From the NCBI GenBank assembly GCA_030605745.1, contig JAUWHT010000322.1:1-28612 (forward strand): DNA of 28,612 nucleotides, in the 5' to 3' direction. Position 1 is the first letter of the stretch. Every line of letters starts with the position of its first letter. This DNA comes from Pirellulales bacterium. GTDB lineage: Bacteria > Planctomycetota > Planctomycetia > Pirellulales > Thermoguttaceae. The notes under the pieces are model-generated. The model did no database searches. It worked only from the letters and a program-made list of their open reading frames with translations, and was not told the origin of the DNA. A program made the position numbers and the translations under genes. Positions 1 to 6,924 of the stretch are shown here, one piece after another.

Positions 1-101
1 TACCTATTTTAACATTTATCGGATTTTCAACCTTTTTTTCGCCCCGGCCGCCCAGTTCCCAACTGCCATCGTCTTAGCAGAAAAAACAACCTGCGGAAAA
101 T

Positions 102-192
102 CGGGCTTGCCCGGCGCGTTGCTGGGTGTCAATATGCTCCAATGCAAACGCGCCGGGCAAGCCCGGCGGCTAAACGACTATTGGAAACGTCA
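102..192. repeat. Palindromic leader element, copy 1 (GGCTAAAC family)
   Basis: A perfect 19-bp inverted repeat pairs 102-120 with 147-165, around a 26-base loop. It is followed by GGCGGCTAAACGAC and a tail up to about 192. The same structure occurs at 23484-23583, and a shorter relative at 21911-21991. Here the outer left end (GTTTAGCCGC) is missing. The element sits directly in front of the citrate-synthase-like gene and would fold into a strong hairpin in its 5' leader. Bases 1-100 show nothing I can name. Confidence 0.85.
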
Positions 193-210
193 CAGTGTAA
201 AGGAAATCAC

Positions 211-1599
211 ATGCCTGAAAAGAGATCCCATCCGCTGGTCGACACGACCGAACCGAACCTGCTGGAAGAGACGTTCGATTATAGTCTGCCGCCGCTGATC
301 CGGTTCGACGGGCCGGTAATCGAGTACATCGACGGCAAGCCGGTCGAGTTTGATCCGGGGGCGCTTAAGACTCGCGACATCGTGATTACCGACACCACGT
401 TTCGCGACGGTCAGCAGGCCCGACCGCCGTACAGCGTCGACCAGATGGTCCGCATTTACGACCTGATGTCCAGGCTGGGCGGCCCAAACGGCGTCATCCG
501 GCAGACGGAGTTTTTCCTCTATACCAACAACGACCGCAAGACGCTCGACCGCTGCCGCGAACTCGGACACCAGTTTCCCGAATGTACCGGCTGGATCCGG
601 GCGGTCAAAGGCGACTTCCGGCTGGTCAAGCAGGCCGAGTTGAAAGAAAGCGGCATGCTGACGAGTTGCTCGGATTACCATATCTTCCAGAAGCTCAAGT
701 TCAAGAGCCGCCGTGAGTGTATGGACAGTTATTGCGAGGTAGTTGACGCCGCGTTCGAGGCCGGCGTCCGGCCGCGCTGCCACCTCGAGGACGTCACCCG
801 GGCCGATATCGACGGCTTCGTGCTGCCGTTTGTTGAGCGGCTGTTGCGAATGAGCGAACAGGTGCCTGAGGAACTCTCCGTCAAAATCCGGCTGTGTGAT
901 ACGATGGGCTTCGGCGTGAGCTTCCCAGGCGTCGAGTTGCCGCGGAGCATTCCCAAGCTGATCTACAAGCTGAACCGAGATGTGGGCGTGCCCGGCGACC
1001 GGCTGGAATGGCACGGGCACAACGACTTCCACAAGGTGCACACCAACGGGGCCGCCGCCTGGCTGTACGGCTGCGACGCGGTGAACACCACGCTGTTCGG
1101 CTTCGGCGAGCGGACCGGCAACCCGCCCCTGGAAGGCGCTATCGTCGAGTACATCTCCATCAAAGGCGATCTGTGCGGCATCCACACCGAGGTGATCACC
1201 GAAATTGCCGACTACATGCGATCGATCGGCCTGCCGATCCCCGACCACTACCCGCTGGTAGGCCGGGCGTTCAACACCACCAGGGCCGGCATCCACGCCG
1301 GCGGACTCCGCCAGGACGAGCGAATCTACAACATCTTCGACACCACCAAGCTCCTGGGCCGCCCGCCGAGAGTCGCGCTAACCGACAAGAGCGGCGCCGA
1401 CGGCGTGGCTCACTGGGTCAACGACTTCTTCGGACTGACCGGAGACGAGCGGATCAGCAAGATCAAAATCCACAAGATCGCCCGCTGGGTAAACGACCAG
1501 TACGAAAAAGACGGCCGGATGACCGCCATCAGCGACGAGGAACTCGAAGCCAAGGTCAAGGAGTTGATGCCCGAGTATTGGGAGAAGTACAGGGGGTAG
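211..1599 (+). CDS. HMGL-family acyl-CoA condensing enzyme, Re-citrate synthase / homocitrate synthase-like
   Basis: The 462-aa product belongs to the isopropylmalate/homocitrate/Re-citrate synthase family, which condenses acetyl-CoA with a 2-oxo acid. DTTFRDGQQA at residues 61-70 carries the first metal-binding Asp and catalytic Arg; the HGHND metal site is at 268-272, and ERTGNPPLE follows. There is no room for the C-terminal LeuA regulatory domain, which argues against a standard LeuA. The DTTFRDGQQARPP block and the overall length are what I remember of Re-face citrate synthases from anaerobes, but close relatives are often annotated as isopropylmalate or homocitrate synthase, so the substrate is unsettled. 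I chose ATG 211 because AAGGA lies 7 bases upstream; the longer reading from 142 runs through the palindromic element. The gene appears monocistronic. Confidence 0.85.
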   Translation: MPEKRSHPLVDTTEPNLLEETFDYSLPPLIRFDGPVIEYIDGKPVEFDPGALKTRDIVITDTTFRDGQQARPPYSVDQMVRIYDLMSRLGGPNGVIRQTEFFLYTNNDRKTLDRCRELGHQFPECTGWIRAVKGDFRLVKQAELKESGMLTSCSDYHIFQKLKFKSRRECMDSYCEVVDAAFEAGVRPRCHLEDVTRADIDGFVLPFVERLLRMSEQVPEELSVKIRLCDTMGFGVSFPGVELPRSIPKLIYKLNRDVGVPGDRLEWHGHNDFHKVHTNGAAAWLYGCDAVNTTLFGFGERTGNPPLEGAIVEYISIKGDLCGIHTEVITEIADYMRSIGLPIPDHYPLVGRAFNTTRAGIHAGGLRQDERIYNIFDTTKLLGRPPRVALTDKSGADGVAHWVNDFFGLTGDERISKIKIHKIARWVNDQYEKDGRMTAISDEELEAKVKELMPEYWEKYRG

Positions 1600-1617
1600 G
1601 GATTAGGGATTAGGGAT
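1597..1617. repeat. 7-bp tandem repeat (TAGGGAT x3) beginning at a stop codon
   Basis: Three copies of TAGGGAT run from 1597 to 1617, and the first three bases are the stop codon of the upstream gene. The tract degenerates into G-rich sequence up to about 1630. Confidence 0.8.
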
Positions 1618-1644
1618 TGGATTGGGGGGCCAGGGGTTGGAGAG

Positions 1645-1791
1645 TTTAGCCCCGGCGTCCACGCCGGGCAATTCGCGCTGCCGTACCGGCGGCGGCTAAA
1701 CAATTCGCGCCGCGTGGACGCGACGGCTAAACAATTCGCGCAGCCACAGCCGCTAAACGGCGCAACCGTTCGTCATTCGTCATTCGTCATT
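1645..1791. repeat. Cluster of GGCTAAAC-type repeats plus CGTCATT heptads
   Basis: The spacer holds a compact palindrome (CCCCGGCGT/ACGCCGGG) preceded by GTTTAG at about 1645-1669. Two direct copies of CGGCTAAACAATTCGCG follow at 1693-1709 and 1724-1740, then a degenerate copy to 1758. Three CGTCATT heptads occupy 1771-1791. Together these fill the gap before the permease gene and leave little room for a conventional promoter. Confidence 0.75.
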
Positions 1792-1803
1792 CAACCTTCA
1801 GAC

Positions 1804-2847
1804 GTGAATCGCTCCATCCCCCTTCCTCCGACCACACTGCTGGGGCTGCATCCGGTAATTGCCGGTACCGCCTGCTGCGTGGTTTCGGCCTTGGGCTACA
1901 CCGCGGCCAATATCTGCATGCGCCAACTGGCCGAACTCCGCTGCGATCCGACCTGGGCGATCTTCAACAAGGAGTTGGTCACCCTGATTGTGGTCGGGCC
2001 GTGGTTGCTGTACCGGGCGCTGCGCGGGCTGGCGGGCCGGCCGCCGTGGTGGACGCTCGCCACGCTGATGCTGGTCGGACTGGCCGTCCAACTGGGCGCC
2101 AACCAGGGCGTGCAATGGGCCCTGGGCGTGATCGGCCTGACGATCACTATTCCCGTCATCTTCGGGGTGATGCTGACCGCCAGCGCGGTGATGGGCCGAG
2201 TCTTTCTGGGCGAACGGGTCTCCAGGCGGTCGGCGGCAGCCGTTGGATTGTTACTCGTCTCGCTGGTTCTGCTCGGCCTCAGTGCCGGCGCGGCAGGCCA
2301 CTCGATAACCTGCTCATCCACCGTCGCCCGCTCCCCGCTGTTGATTGCCTTGGCCGTCGGCGCCGCCTGCCTGGCCGGGGCCATATACGCGGTGCTGGTC
2401 GTCACCATCCGCCATACGGTTACCGGCCGGGTGCGCCCCAGTATCGTGGTGCTGATCATCACCGGCATGGGCGTGCTGAGCCTGGGACCTTTGGCCGTCT
2501 ACCGCCTGGGCATGCAACAACTTCTGCACACCTTGCCCGAGCAGGCTGCCTGGATGCTCGCAGCGGGCATCTTCAACCTGATCGCCTTTCTGGCCATTAC
2601 CAAGGGGCTGGAACTGACCACCGTGGTCTACGTCAACGTACTCAACGCCTCCCAGGTCGCCATGGCAGCAGTGGCCGGCATGATGATCTTCCACGAACCG
2701 TTCAACCGATGGCTGATCCTGGGCGTCGCCCTAACAATCCTCGGCGTCGTCCTGATCGAGAAATCTGGGGTCAGACCGACAGTAGTCAGTAGGCCAACTG
2801 TTCAACCAGCTTCGCCCGCACCGGGTTCAGGTGGATGTACCGGCTGA
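1804..2847 (+). CDS. EamA/DMT-family membrane permease
   Basis: About 347 aa and strongly hydrophobic, with roughly ten membrane segments in two halves, as expected of EamA drug/metabolite transporters. The second half ends with the typical block of Glu-Pro after a helix (residues around FHEPFNRWLILGVALTILG). The substrate cannot be inferred. I chose GTG 1804 because the upstream in-frame stretch from 1714 is translated repeat DNA; no good ribosome binding site is visible, so the start is uncertain. The last 25 or so residues, after LIEKSG, look like read-through into transposase-scar sequence, so the native C-terminus was probably replaced or extended. Confidence 0.75.
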   Translation: MNRSIPLPPTTLLGLHPVIAGTACCVVSALGYTAANICMRQLAELRCDPTWAIFNKELVTLIVVGPWLLYRALRGLAGRPPWWTLATLMLVGLAVQLGANQGVQWALGVIGLTITIPVIFGVMLTASAVMGRVFLGERVSRRSAAAVGLLLVSLVLLGLSAGAAGHSITCSSTVARSPLLIALAVGAACLAGAIYAVLVVTIRHTVTGRVRPSIVVLIITGMGVLSLGPLAVYRLGMQQLLHTLPEQAAWMLAAGIFNLIAFLAITKGLELTTVVYVNVLNASQVAMAAVAGMMIFHEPFNRWLILGVALTILGVVLIEKSGVRPTVVSRPTVQPASPAPGSGGCTG

Positions 2848-2875
2848 CCTCCAAGTAGTCGACGTCGCCGGCGCT
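2786..2875 (-). pseudogene. Fragment of REP-associated tyrosine transposase (Y1/IS200-like)
   Basis: Read on the minus strand, 2875 to 2786 gives 29 codons and a stop. They contain YLEVSRYIHLNPVRAKLVEQ, the well-known C-terminal block of the Y1/RAYT transposase family. Nothing of the catalytic HUH or tyrosine region is present, so this is a remnant. Nearby, GGGGTCAGACC at 2768-2778 is a motif I associate with the flanks of such elements (recalled, not verified). The fragment overlaps the 3' end of the permease reading frame on the other strand and abuts the stop of a truncated secreted-protein gene. Confidence 0.8.
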
Positions 2876-3277
2876 TCAGAACATAACCCAGGAAAGGCAA
2901 CGCTCCACCATGTGCTCGCCCATGTCGCCGGGCAGGATGGCGTGCAGATTGATAACGCCCAGTCCGCTTGCGCTACCACTGGTGGAGTTGATAGTCATGC
3001 TGAGCGTGACCTCGTCGATCGCGTTACCGGGCCAGGGATTCTGCAGATCAAAGGCCAACAAGGTGCGCATTGTATTGGGGCAGCAACCCACACGAATCTC
3101 CGTGCCGTCGTGATAGTTGCCGGAAGTGCCCTCACGGGCCTCGGCCCCGAGGTGCTGGTAGCCGGCGTCCGGGGACACGTCCTCCTGAAAGGTGATCGTC
3201 CCCGCCTTTGCCGTCCCGGGCGCCAAAATCAGCATCAGCGCCCCCAAGACGAGGAACCTGATTTTGAAACTGGACAT
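2876..3277 (-). pseudogene. Truncated secreted protein, DNRLRE-like N-terminal part
   Basis: A 133-aa reading frame begins with a clear signal peptide (positive MSSFKIR, hydrophobic core, cleavage near AKA-GT at about residue 25). The mature part has TIR-like strands and the RTLLAFDLQNP block followed by ID-EVTLSM. That pattern is typical of DNRLRE/CBM96-like beta-sandwich domains in large secreted planctomycete proteins. Such proteins are normally much longer; this one stops at the edge of a transposase fragment, so I read it as the 5' remnant of a larger gene. ATG 3277 was chosen because a signal peptide follows directly and CAGGG precedes it. It diverges from ndk, with the two starts 75 bp apart. 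Family assignment is tentative. Confidence 0.55.
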
Positions 3278-3288
3278 CACCCTGCAGC

Positions 3289-3317
3289 TTGAGCACTCGG
3301 CCCGAATTCCGTACAAT
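3289..3317 (+). promoter_or_regulatory. Sigma70-type promoter of ndk
   Basis: TTGAGC (3289-3294), a 17-base spacer and TACAAT (3312-3317) make a good housekeeping promoter. It would start transcription near 3324, about 29 bases before the ndk start codon. Confidence 0.6.
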
Positions 3318-3352
3318 TCGCCTGTTTGCATGGACCAACGGAGGAGATCGAC

Positions 3353-3814
3353 ATGGAGCGGACGCTCGTTCTGCTTAAGCCGGATTGTGTGCAGCGGCGA
3401 CTTGTGGGCCGCGTCCTGGCACGGTTCGAGGAAAAGGGCCTGAACATCATCGCCATGAAGCTGACGCGGGTTACGCCCGAGTTGGCCAGGCGGCTTTACG
3501 CCCAACACGTCAATCAGGCGTGGTACCCGGGCCTGGAAGAGTTCATCACCGGCGGGCCGCTAGTGGCGGCGATCGTCGAGGGGCCCGAGGTGATACGGGT
3601 GGTGCGCGAGATGCTGGGCGCTACCAACGGGCTGGATGCGGCGCCGGGCACCATCCGCGGCGACTTTGGCTCGAGCCAACAGATGAACCTGGTCCACGCC
3701 GCCGACGGCCCCAAGGCGGCCCAACGAGAGATTCCCATCTTCTTCGACGAGGCCGACATCCACAGCTACCAACCGACCATCCGCCGTTGGCTCCACGCCG
3801 ACGAGGAAGATTGA
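3353..3814 (+). CDS. ndk: Nucleoside diphosphate kinase
   Basis: Transfers the gamma-phosphate of ATP to nucleoside diphosphates through a phospho-histidine, balancing cytoplasmic NTP and dNTP pools. The 153-aa product has the N-terminal LLKPDCVQR block with the phosphate-contacting Lys, the RGDFG loop, and the signature NLVHAADGPKAAQREI with the active-site His115. Length is slightly above the usual 140-150. ATG 3353 is supported by GGAGGAG at 3340-3346; an in-frame ATG at 3326 has no such site and lies too close to the predicted transcription start. It is followed by a palindromic element and then mnmG on the same strand. Confidence 0.97.
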   Translation: MERTLVLLKPDCVQRRLVGRVLARFEEKGLNIIAMKLTRVTPELARRLYAQHVNQAWYPGLEEFITGGPLVAAIVEGPEVIRVVREMLGATNGLDAAPGTIRGDFGSSQQMNLVHAADGPKAAQREIPIFFDEADIHSYQPTIRRWLHADEED

Positions 3815-3840
3815 GTATTGGGGGCCGGACCGCAGTCGCC

Positions 3841-3901
3841 AATAGCCGGGGGACAACGTCCCGCGGGCGCGTCCCCCGCGACGCGTTGCGTCCCGGCTAT
3901 T
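3841..3901. repeat. Palindromic element after ndk
   Basis: AATAGCCGGG (3841-3850) is perfectly inverted as CCCGGCTATT (3892-3901). The interior is very GC-rich and partly self-complementary. It may act as a transcription end or mRNA 3' stabiliser for ndk, but there is no U-tract of a classical terminator. The sequence differs from the GGCTAAAC family. Confidence 0.6.
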
Positions 3902-3955
3902 ATCAAACAGTTCACAGTTTTGGTGTGAAGAAAGCTCCTTATCATGGGATGATGA

Positions 3956-5776
3956 ATGATCACCTCCTACGACTTCGACATCATCGTGGTGGGTGCCGGG
4001 CACGCCGGGACGGAGGCGGCGCTGGCGGCGGCGCGGATGGGTGCTGCGACGGTGCTGTTGACCAGCAACCTCGATACGGTCGCCAAGCTGAGTTGCAATC
4101 CGGCCATCGGCGGCGTTGCCAAGGGGCAGATCGTCCGTGAGATCGACGCGCTGGGTGGGGCAATGGGCCGAGCCATCGACGCGACCGGTATCCAGTTCCA
4201 CATGCTCAACCGCCGCAAGGGGCCCGCTATGCACGGGCCGCGAGCACAGGCCGACAAAAGGGCCTATCAGCAGGAGGCCAAACGCATTGTCCAGCAGCAG
4301 CCCGGCTTGATCCTGCGGCAGGAAACGGTCGAAGACTTGCTGGTCGAACGCTCCGGCAACTCGCAGCGGATTATCGGCGTGCAGGTTGCCGGCGACGCCG
4401 TGTACCGCGCCCGGGCAGTGGTGCTCTGTGCCGGCACGTTCATGCAGGGTCTGTTGCACGTGGGCCAATCGACCACGCCCGGCGGACGGATGAGCGAAGC
4501 GACCAGCTCGGGCCTCAGCCGCGCCTTGAAGCAACTGGGGTTCCAACTGGCCCGATTCAAGACCGGCACGCCGCCACGGGTCAACGGCCGGACCATCGAC
4601 TACGAGAAAACCGAACTCCAACCCGGCGACGAGGTGCCCGAGCCGTTCTCCTTCCTCACTGACAAAATCGACTGCAAGCAGCTCCCTTGCTGGATCACTC
4701 ACACCACGACGGCAGTCCACGAGTTGATCCGAGCGAACCTTGACCGCGCGCCGATGTACACCGGCCAGATTCAATCGACCGGGCCGCGGTATTGCCCGTC
4801 TATCGAAACCAAGATTGTCCGCTTTGCTGAGAAGGACCGGCACCAGTTGTTCCTCGAGCCGGAGGGGCGCCACACGCACGAGGTCTATCTCAACGGGCTG
4901 GCGACCAGCCTGCCGCGCGACGTGCAGGACGCAATGCTGCGGCACATACCCAGTCTTCAGCGCGCCGAGATCCTCCGCTACGGCTATGCCATCGAATATG
5001 ACTACCTTCCGCCCGAACAGTTGAAACCCTCGCTGGAGACCAAGCGCATCGCCGGACTGTACCTGGCCGGACAAGTCAACGGGACGACCGGCTACGAAGA
5101 GGCGGGCGGACAAGGACTTGTGGCCGGCGCGAATGCCGCCCTGAAACTGAAGGATCAGGAGCCGATAGTCCTGGGACGCGATGAGGCGTACATCGGCGTG
5201 ATGATCGACGACCTGGTTACCCGCGGTGTGGATGAACCGTATCGGATGTTCACCAGCCGCGCGGAGTACCGGTTGCTTCTGCGTTACGACAACGCCGATC
5301 GCCGGCTGACACCCCTCGCACATCGTCTGGGTCTGGTAGACGCTCGGCGCTGGCAGCGCTTGCAGGCGAAGCAGGCCGAGATCGCCCGGGTTGCGGATCT
5401 GCTCGAGACGACCCGATACGGGCAATTCACATTGGCCAAAATGCTTCGACGGCCGGAGGTGACCTGGACAGACATGGTGGAGCGATTGCCGCAACTGGCC
5501 GCGGTTTCCCACGAGGTCGCTCGACAGGTCATCCGCGACGCCAAGTACGCCGGTTACATTGCCCGACAGGAGATCGACATAGCCCGGCAGCGCCGGTTGG
5601 CGGCGCGCCGGATCCCGGACGGCTTTGATTTCCGGGCGGTGGACCATCTACGTGCCGAGGCCCGAGAACAGTTTTCGCGGATACGCCCGGCCGACCTGGC
5701 CCAAGCCGGCCGGCTGAGCGGGATCACGCCGGCCGACCTGGCTGTGCTAATGGTTCACTTGGAAGGCAGGGCGTAG
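3956..5776 (+). CDS. mnmG: tRNA uridine-5-carboxymethylaminomethyl modification enzyme MnmG (GidA)
   Basis: With MnmE, this FAD protein installs the carboxymethylaminomethyl group on wobble uridine 34 of several tRNAs. The 606-aa product opens with the FAD-binding DIIVVGAGHAGTEAALAAAR, followed by GGVAKGQIVREIDALGG, and carries GTFMQG, the YCPSIE cysteine segment and EPEGRHTHEVYLNG. The helical C-terminal domain that contacts MnmE and tRNA (YIARQEIDIARQ to LAVLMVHLEG) is complete. Length is close to the 629 of E. coli. ATG 3956 has GGGATG a few bases upstream. The partner mnmE and the frequent neighbour rsmG (gidB) are not in this window. The stop codon runs straight into a G-rich heptad-like repeat. 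Confidence 0.98.
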   Translation: MITSYDFDIIVVGAGHAGTEAALAAARMGAATVLLTSNLDTVAKLSCNPAIGGVAKGQIVREIDALGGAMGRAIDATGIQFHMLNRRKGPAMHGPRAQADKRAYQQEAKRIVQQQPGLILRQETVEDLLVERSGNSQRIIGVQVAGDAVYRARAVVLCAGTFMQGLLHVGQSTTPGGRMSEATSSGLSRALKQLGFQLARFKTGTPPRVNGRTIDYEKTELQPGDEVPEPFSFLTDKIDCKQLPCWITHTTTAVHELIRANLDRAPMYTGQIQSTGPRYCPSIETKIVRFAEKDRHQLFLEPEGRHTHEVYLNGLATSLPRDVQDAMLRHIPSLQRAEILRYGYAIEYDYLPPEQLKPSLETKRIAGLYLAGQVNGTTGYEEAGGQGLVAGANAALKLKDQEPIVLGRDEAYIGVMIDDLVTRGVDEPYRMFTSRAEYRLLLRYDNADRRLTPLAHRLGLVDARRWQRLQAKQAEIARVADLLETTRYGQFTLAKMLRRPEVTWTDMVERLPQLAAVSHEVARQVIRDAKYAGYIARQEIDIARQRRLAARRIPDGFDFRAVDHLRAEAREQFSRIRPADLAQAGRLSGITPADLAVLMVHLEGRA

Positions 5777-5883
5777 GATTTGGGATGTGGGATTTGGGGA
5801 TTTGGGGCGAGAAAAGGGGGAAATCCGGCGGTTGACCAGCAGGCTTCTAGTGGGCAGTATTCGTAAACCCTTATTGAATAAGG
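5774..5883. repeat. G-rich imperfect heptads and a short palindrome after mnmG
   Basis: From the mnmG stop, imperfect GGATTTG-type repeats run to about 5808. Further on, CCTTATT (5869-5875) and AATAAGG (5877-5883) form a tight palindrome just before the promoter of the next gene. No gene is visible here. Confidence 0.5.
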
Positions 5884-5905
5884 AGTTAGGGAATCGATAA
5901 CCGTC

Positions 5906-5933
5906 TTGACTGTCGCGGGAAGATAGCTATAAT
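5906..5933 (+). promoter_or_regulatory. Strong sigma70-type promoter of the HTH-receiver gene
   Basis: TTGACT (5906-5911), a 16-base spacer and a perfect TATAAT (5928-5933). Transcription would begin near 5940 and leave a leader of about 130 bases before the start codon at 6072. Confidence 0.75.
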
Positions 5934-6071
5934 TAAGCTCAATTGGCAATTTCGGTAATGTCGGCAGAACCGGAGGAGCCTACTGTTTGTATGCAGCGTA
6001 GGAATGTGAAGAGTTTGCGGGTGCAGCGAACTCAAGGCGAGTTTCAGGCCAATTATGACACGGAGGACTTT

Positions 6072-6653
6072 ATGAAAACTGTGTTTACCACCGGCGAGGC
6101 GGCCAAAATCTGTAAGGTCAGCCAGCAGACAATCATTCGCTGTTTCGATTCCGGACAGCTCAAGGGCTTTCGGGTGCCGGGCAGCCGGTTCCGCCGCATC
6201 CCGCGCGAGCAGCTCTTCATGTTCATGCGGGATAACGGAATCCCCACCGACGCTCTGGAGAGCGGCAGACGAAAGGTACTGATCGTCGACGACGACGAGG
6301 AGCTGGTCGAACTGATCTCGGACGTGCTGGAGCGCGACCGGCGGTTCGAGGTCCGCAGTGTGAACAACGGCTTCGATGCCGGCATGATGGTCAAGGAATA
6401 TCGGCCCGACCTGATCGTGCTCGACATTATGCTGCCGGACATCAACGGCAAGGAAGTTTGCCAGCGGGTCCGCAGTGACAAGACGATGGACGACGTGCGG
6501 ATCATCTGCATCTCCGGGATGGTCGAGGAGGACAAGGTCGGCGAACTCAGAGCGGCCGGTGCCAACGACTTCATGCACAAGCCGTTCGAGGTCGAGAGAC
6601 TCGTCGAGCGGATGTGCCTGCATCTCGATATTGAAGCAATTCCGAGCGTGTAG
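6072..6653 (+). CDS. Response regulator with N-terminal excisionase/MerR-like HTH and C-terminal receiver domain
   Basis: 193 aa with two domains in unusual order. Residues 4-58 are a winged-helix HTH_17/BldC-type domain (TTGEAAKICKVSQQTI, then GSRFRRIPREQL). Residues 66-185 are a CheY-like receiver with the acidic pair in VDDDEE, phospho-acceptor Asp118 in LIVLDIMLPD, the switch Ser in ICISG and Lys170 in HKPF. It should be a DNA-binding regulator switched by phosphorylation. ATG 6072 was chosen because GGAGG at 6062-6066 is well placed; an in-frame extension to 5943 would consume the leader. The histidine kinase 270 bp downstream is the obvious candidate partner, though the two are separated by a repeat element. 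Confidence 0.88.
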   Translation: MKTVFTTGEAAKICKVSQQTIIRCFDSGQLKGFRVPGSRFRRIPREQLFMFMRDNGIPTDALESGRRKVLIVDDDEELVELISDVLERDRRFEVRSVNNGFDAGMMVKEYRPDLIVLDIMLPDINGKEVCQRVRSDKTMDDVRIICISGMVEEDKVGELRAAGANDFMHKPFEVERLVERMCLHLDIEAIPSV

Positions 6654-6659
6654 AGAGTG

Positions 6660-6905
6660 CTAAGAATAAGCTGTACAAATTGGTGGCATGCCCTGAGGAA
6701 CGAAGGGCGTGGCAAGGTGCCCCAAACACGCCTTTCGCTGCGCTCAGGAAGGTGCCCCAAACACGCCCTTCACTGCGCTCAGGAAGGTGCCCTAAACACG
6801 CCCTTCACTGCGCTCAGGAAGGTGCCCTAAACACGCCCTTCGCTGCGCTCAGGGACGTGCCACTCTTGGTGGAATTTGTACAAGTTATTTGTGCGCGGGC
6901 CCTAA
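6660..6905. mobile_element. MITE-like palindromic element A
   Basis: The outer parts are inverted copies: left CTGTACAAATTGGTGGCA with GGAACGAAGGGCGTG, right the complement of a tract ending in TTTGTACAAGTTATTTGTG and GCGGGCCC. The ends match those of element B at 8398-8550 (TGTACAAGTT, GGTGGCACGTCCCTGAG, CGAAGGGCGTG, CGGGCCC). No protein is encoded. The interior has expanded into four tandem copies, listed separately. It lies between the regulator gene and the kinase gene. Confidence 0.7.
6714..6853. repeat. 35-bp direct tandem repeat, four copies
   Basis: Units start at 6714, 6749, 6784 and 6819, each exactly 35 bp, differing at only a few positions (CCCC/CCCT, CTTTCGC/CCTTCAC). The core is AAACACGCCCTTC then GCTGCGCTCAGG, the same motif as the arm of the surrounding element, so it is an internal expansion of that arm. 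Confidence 0.95.
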
Positions 6906-6924
6906 ACTATCTCCTCCTGCTCTT

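Noticed and set aside
142..210. Longer N-terminus of the citrate-synthase-like protein
   Set aside because: The extra residues only translate the palindromic leader; ATG 211 has a ribosome site.
190..1296. 368-codon minus-strand frame opposite the citrate-synthase-like gene
   Set aside because: A shadow frame without recognisable domains; the plus-strand product is clearly conserved.
1714..1803. 30-residue N-terminal extension of the EamA permease
   Set aside because: It translates GGCTAAAC and CGTCATT repeats, not protein-like sequence.
3560..5647. 695-codon open frame on the minus strand
   Set aside because: It is the antisense shadow of mnmG in GC-rich codon-biased DNA, with no family motif; mnmG is complete on the other strand.
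6714..6853. CRISPR-like array of regular repeats
   Set aside because: The 35-bp units are directly contiguous with no unique spacers, and no cas genes are nearby.
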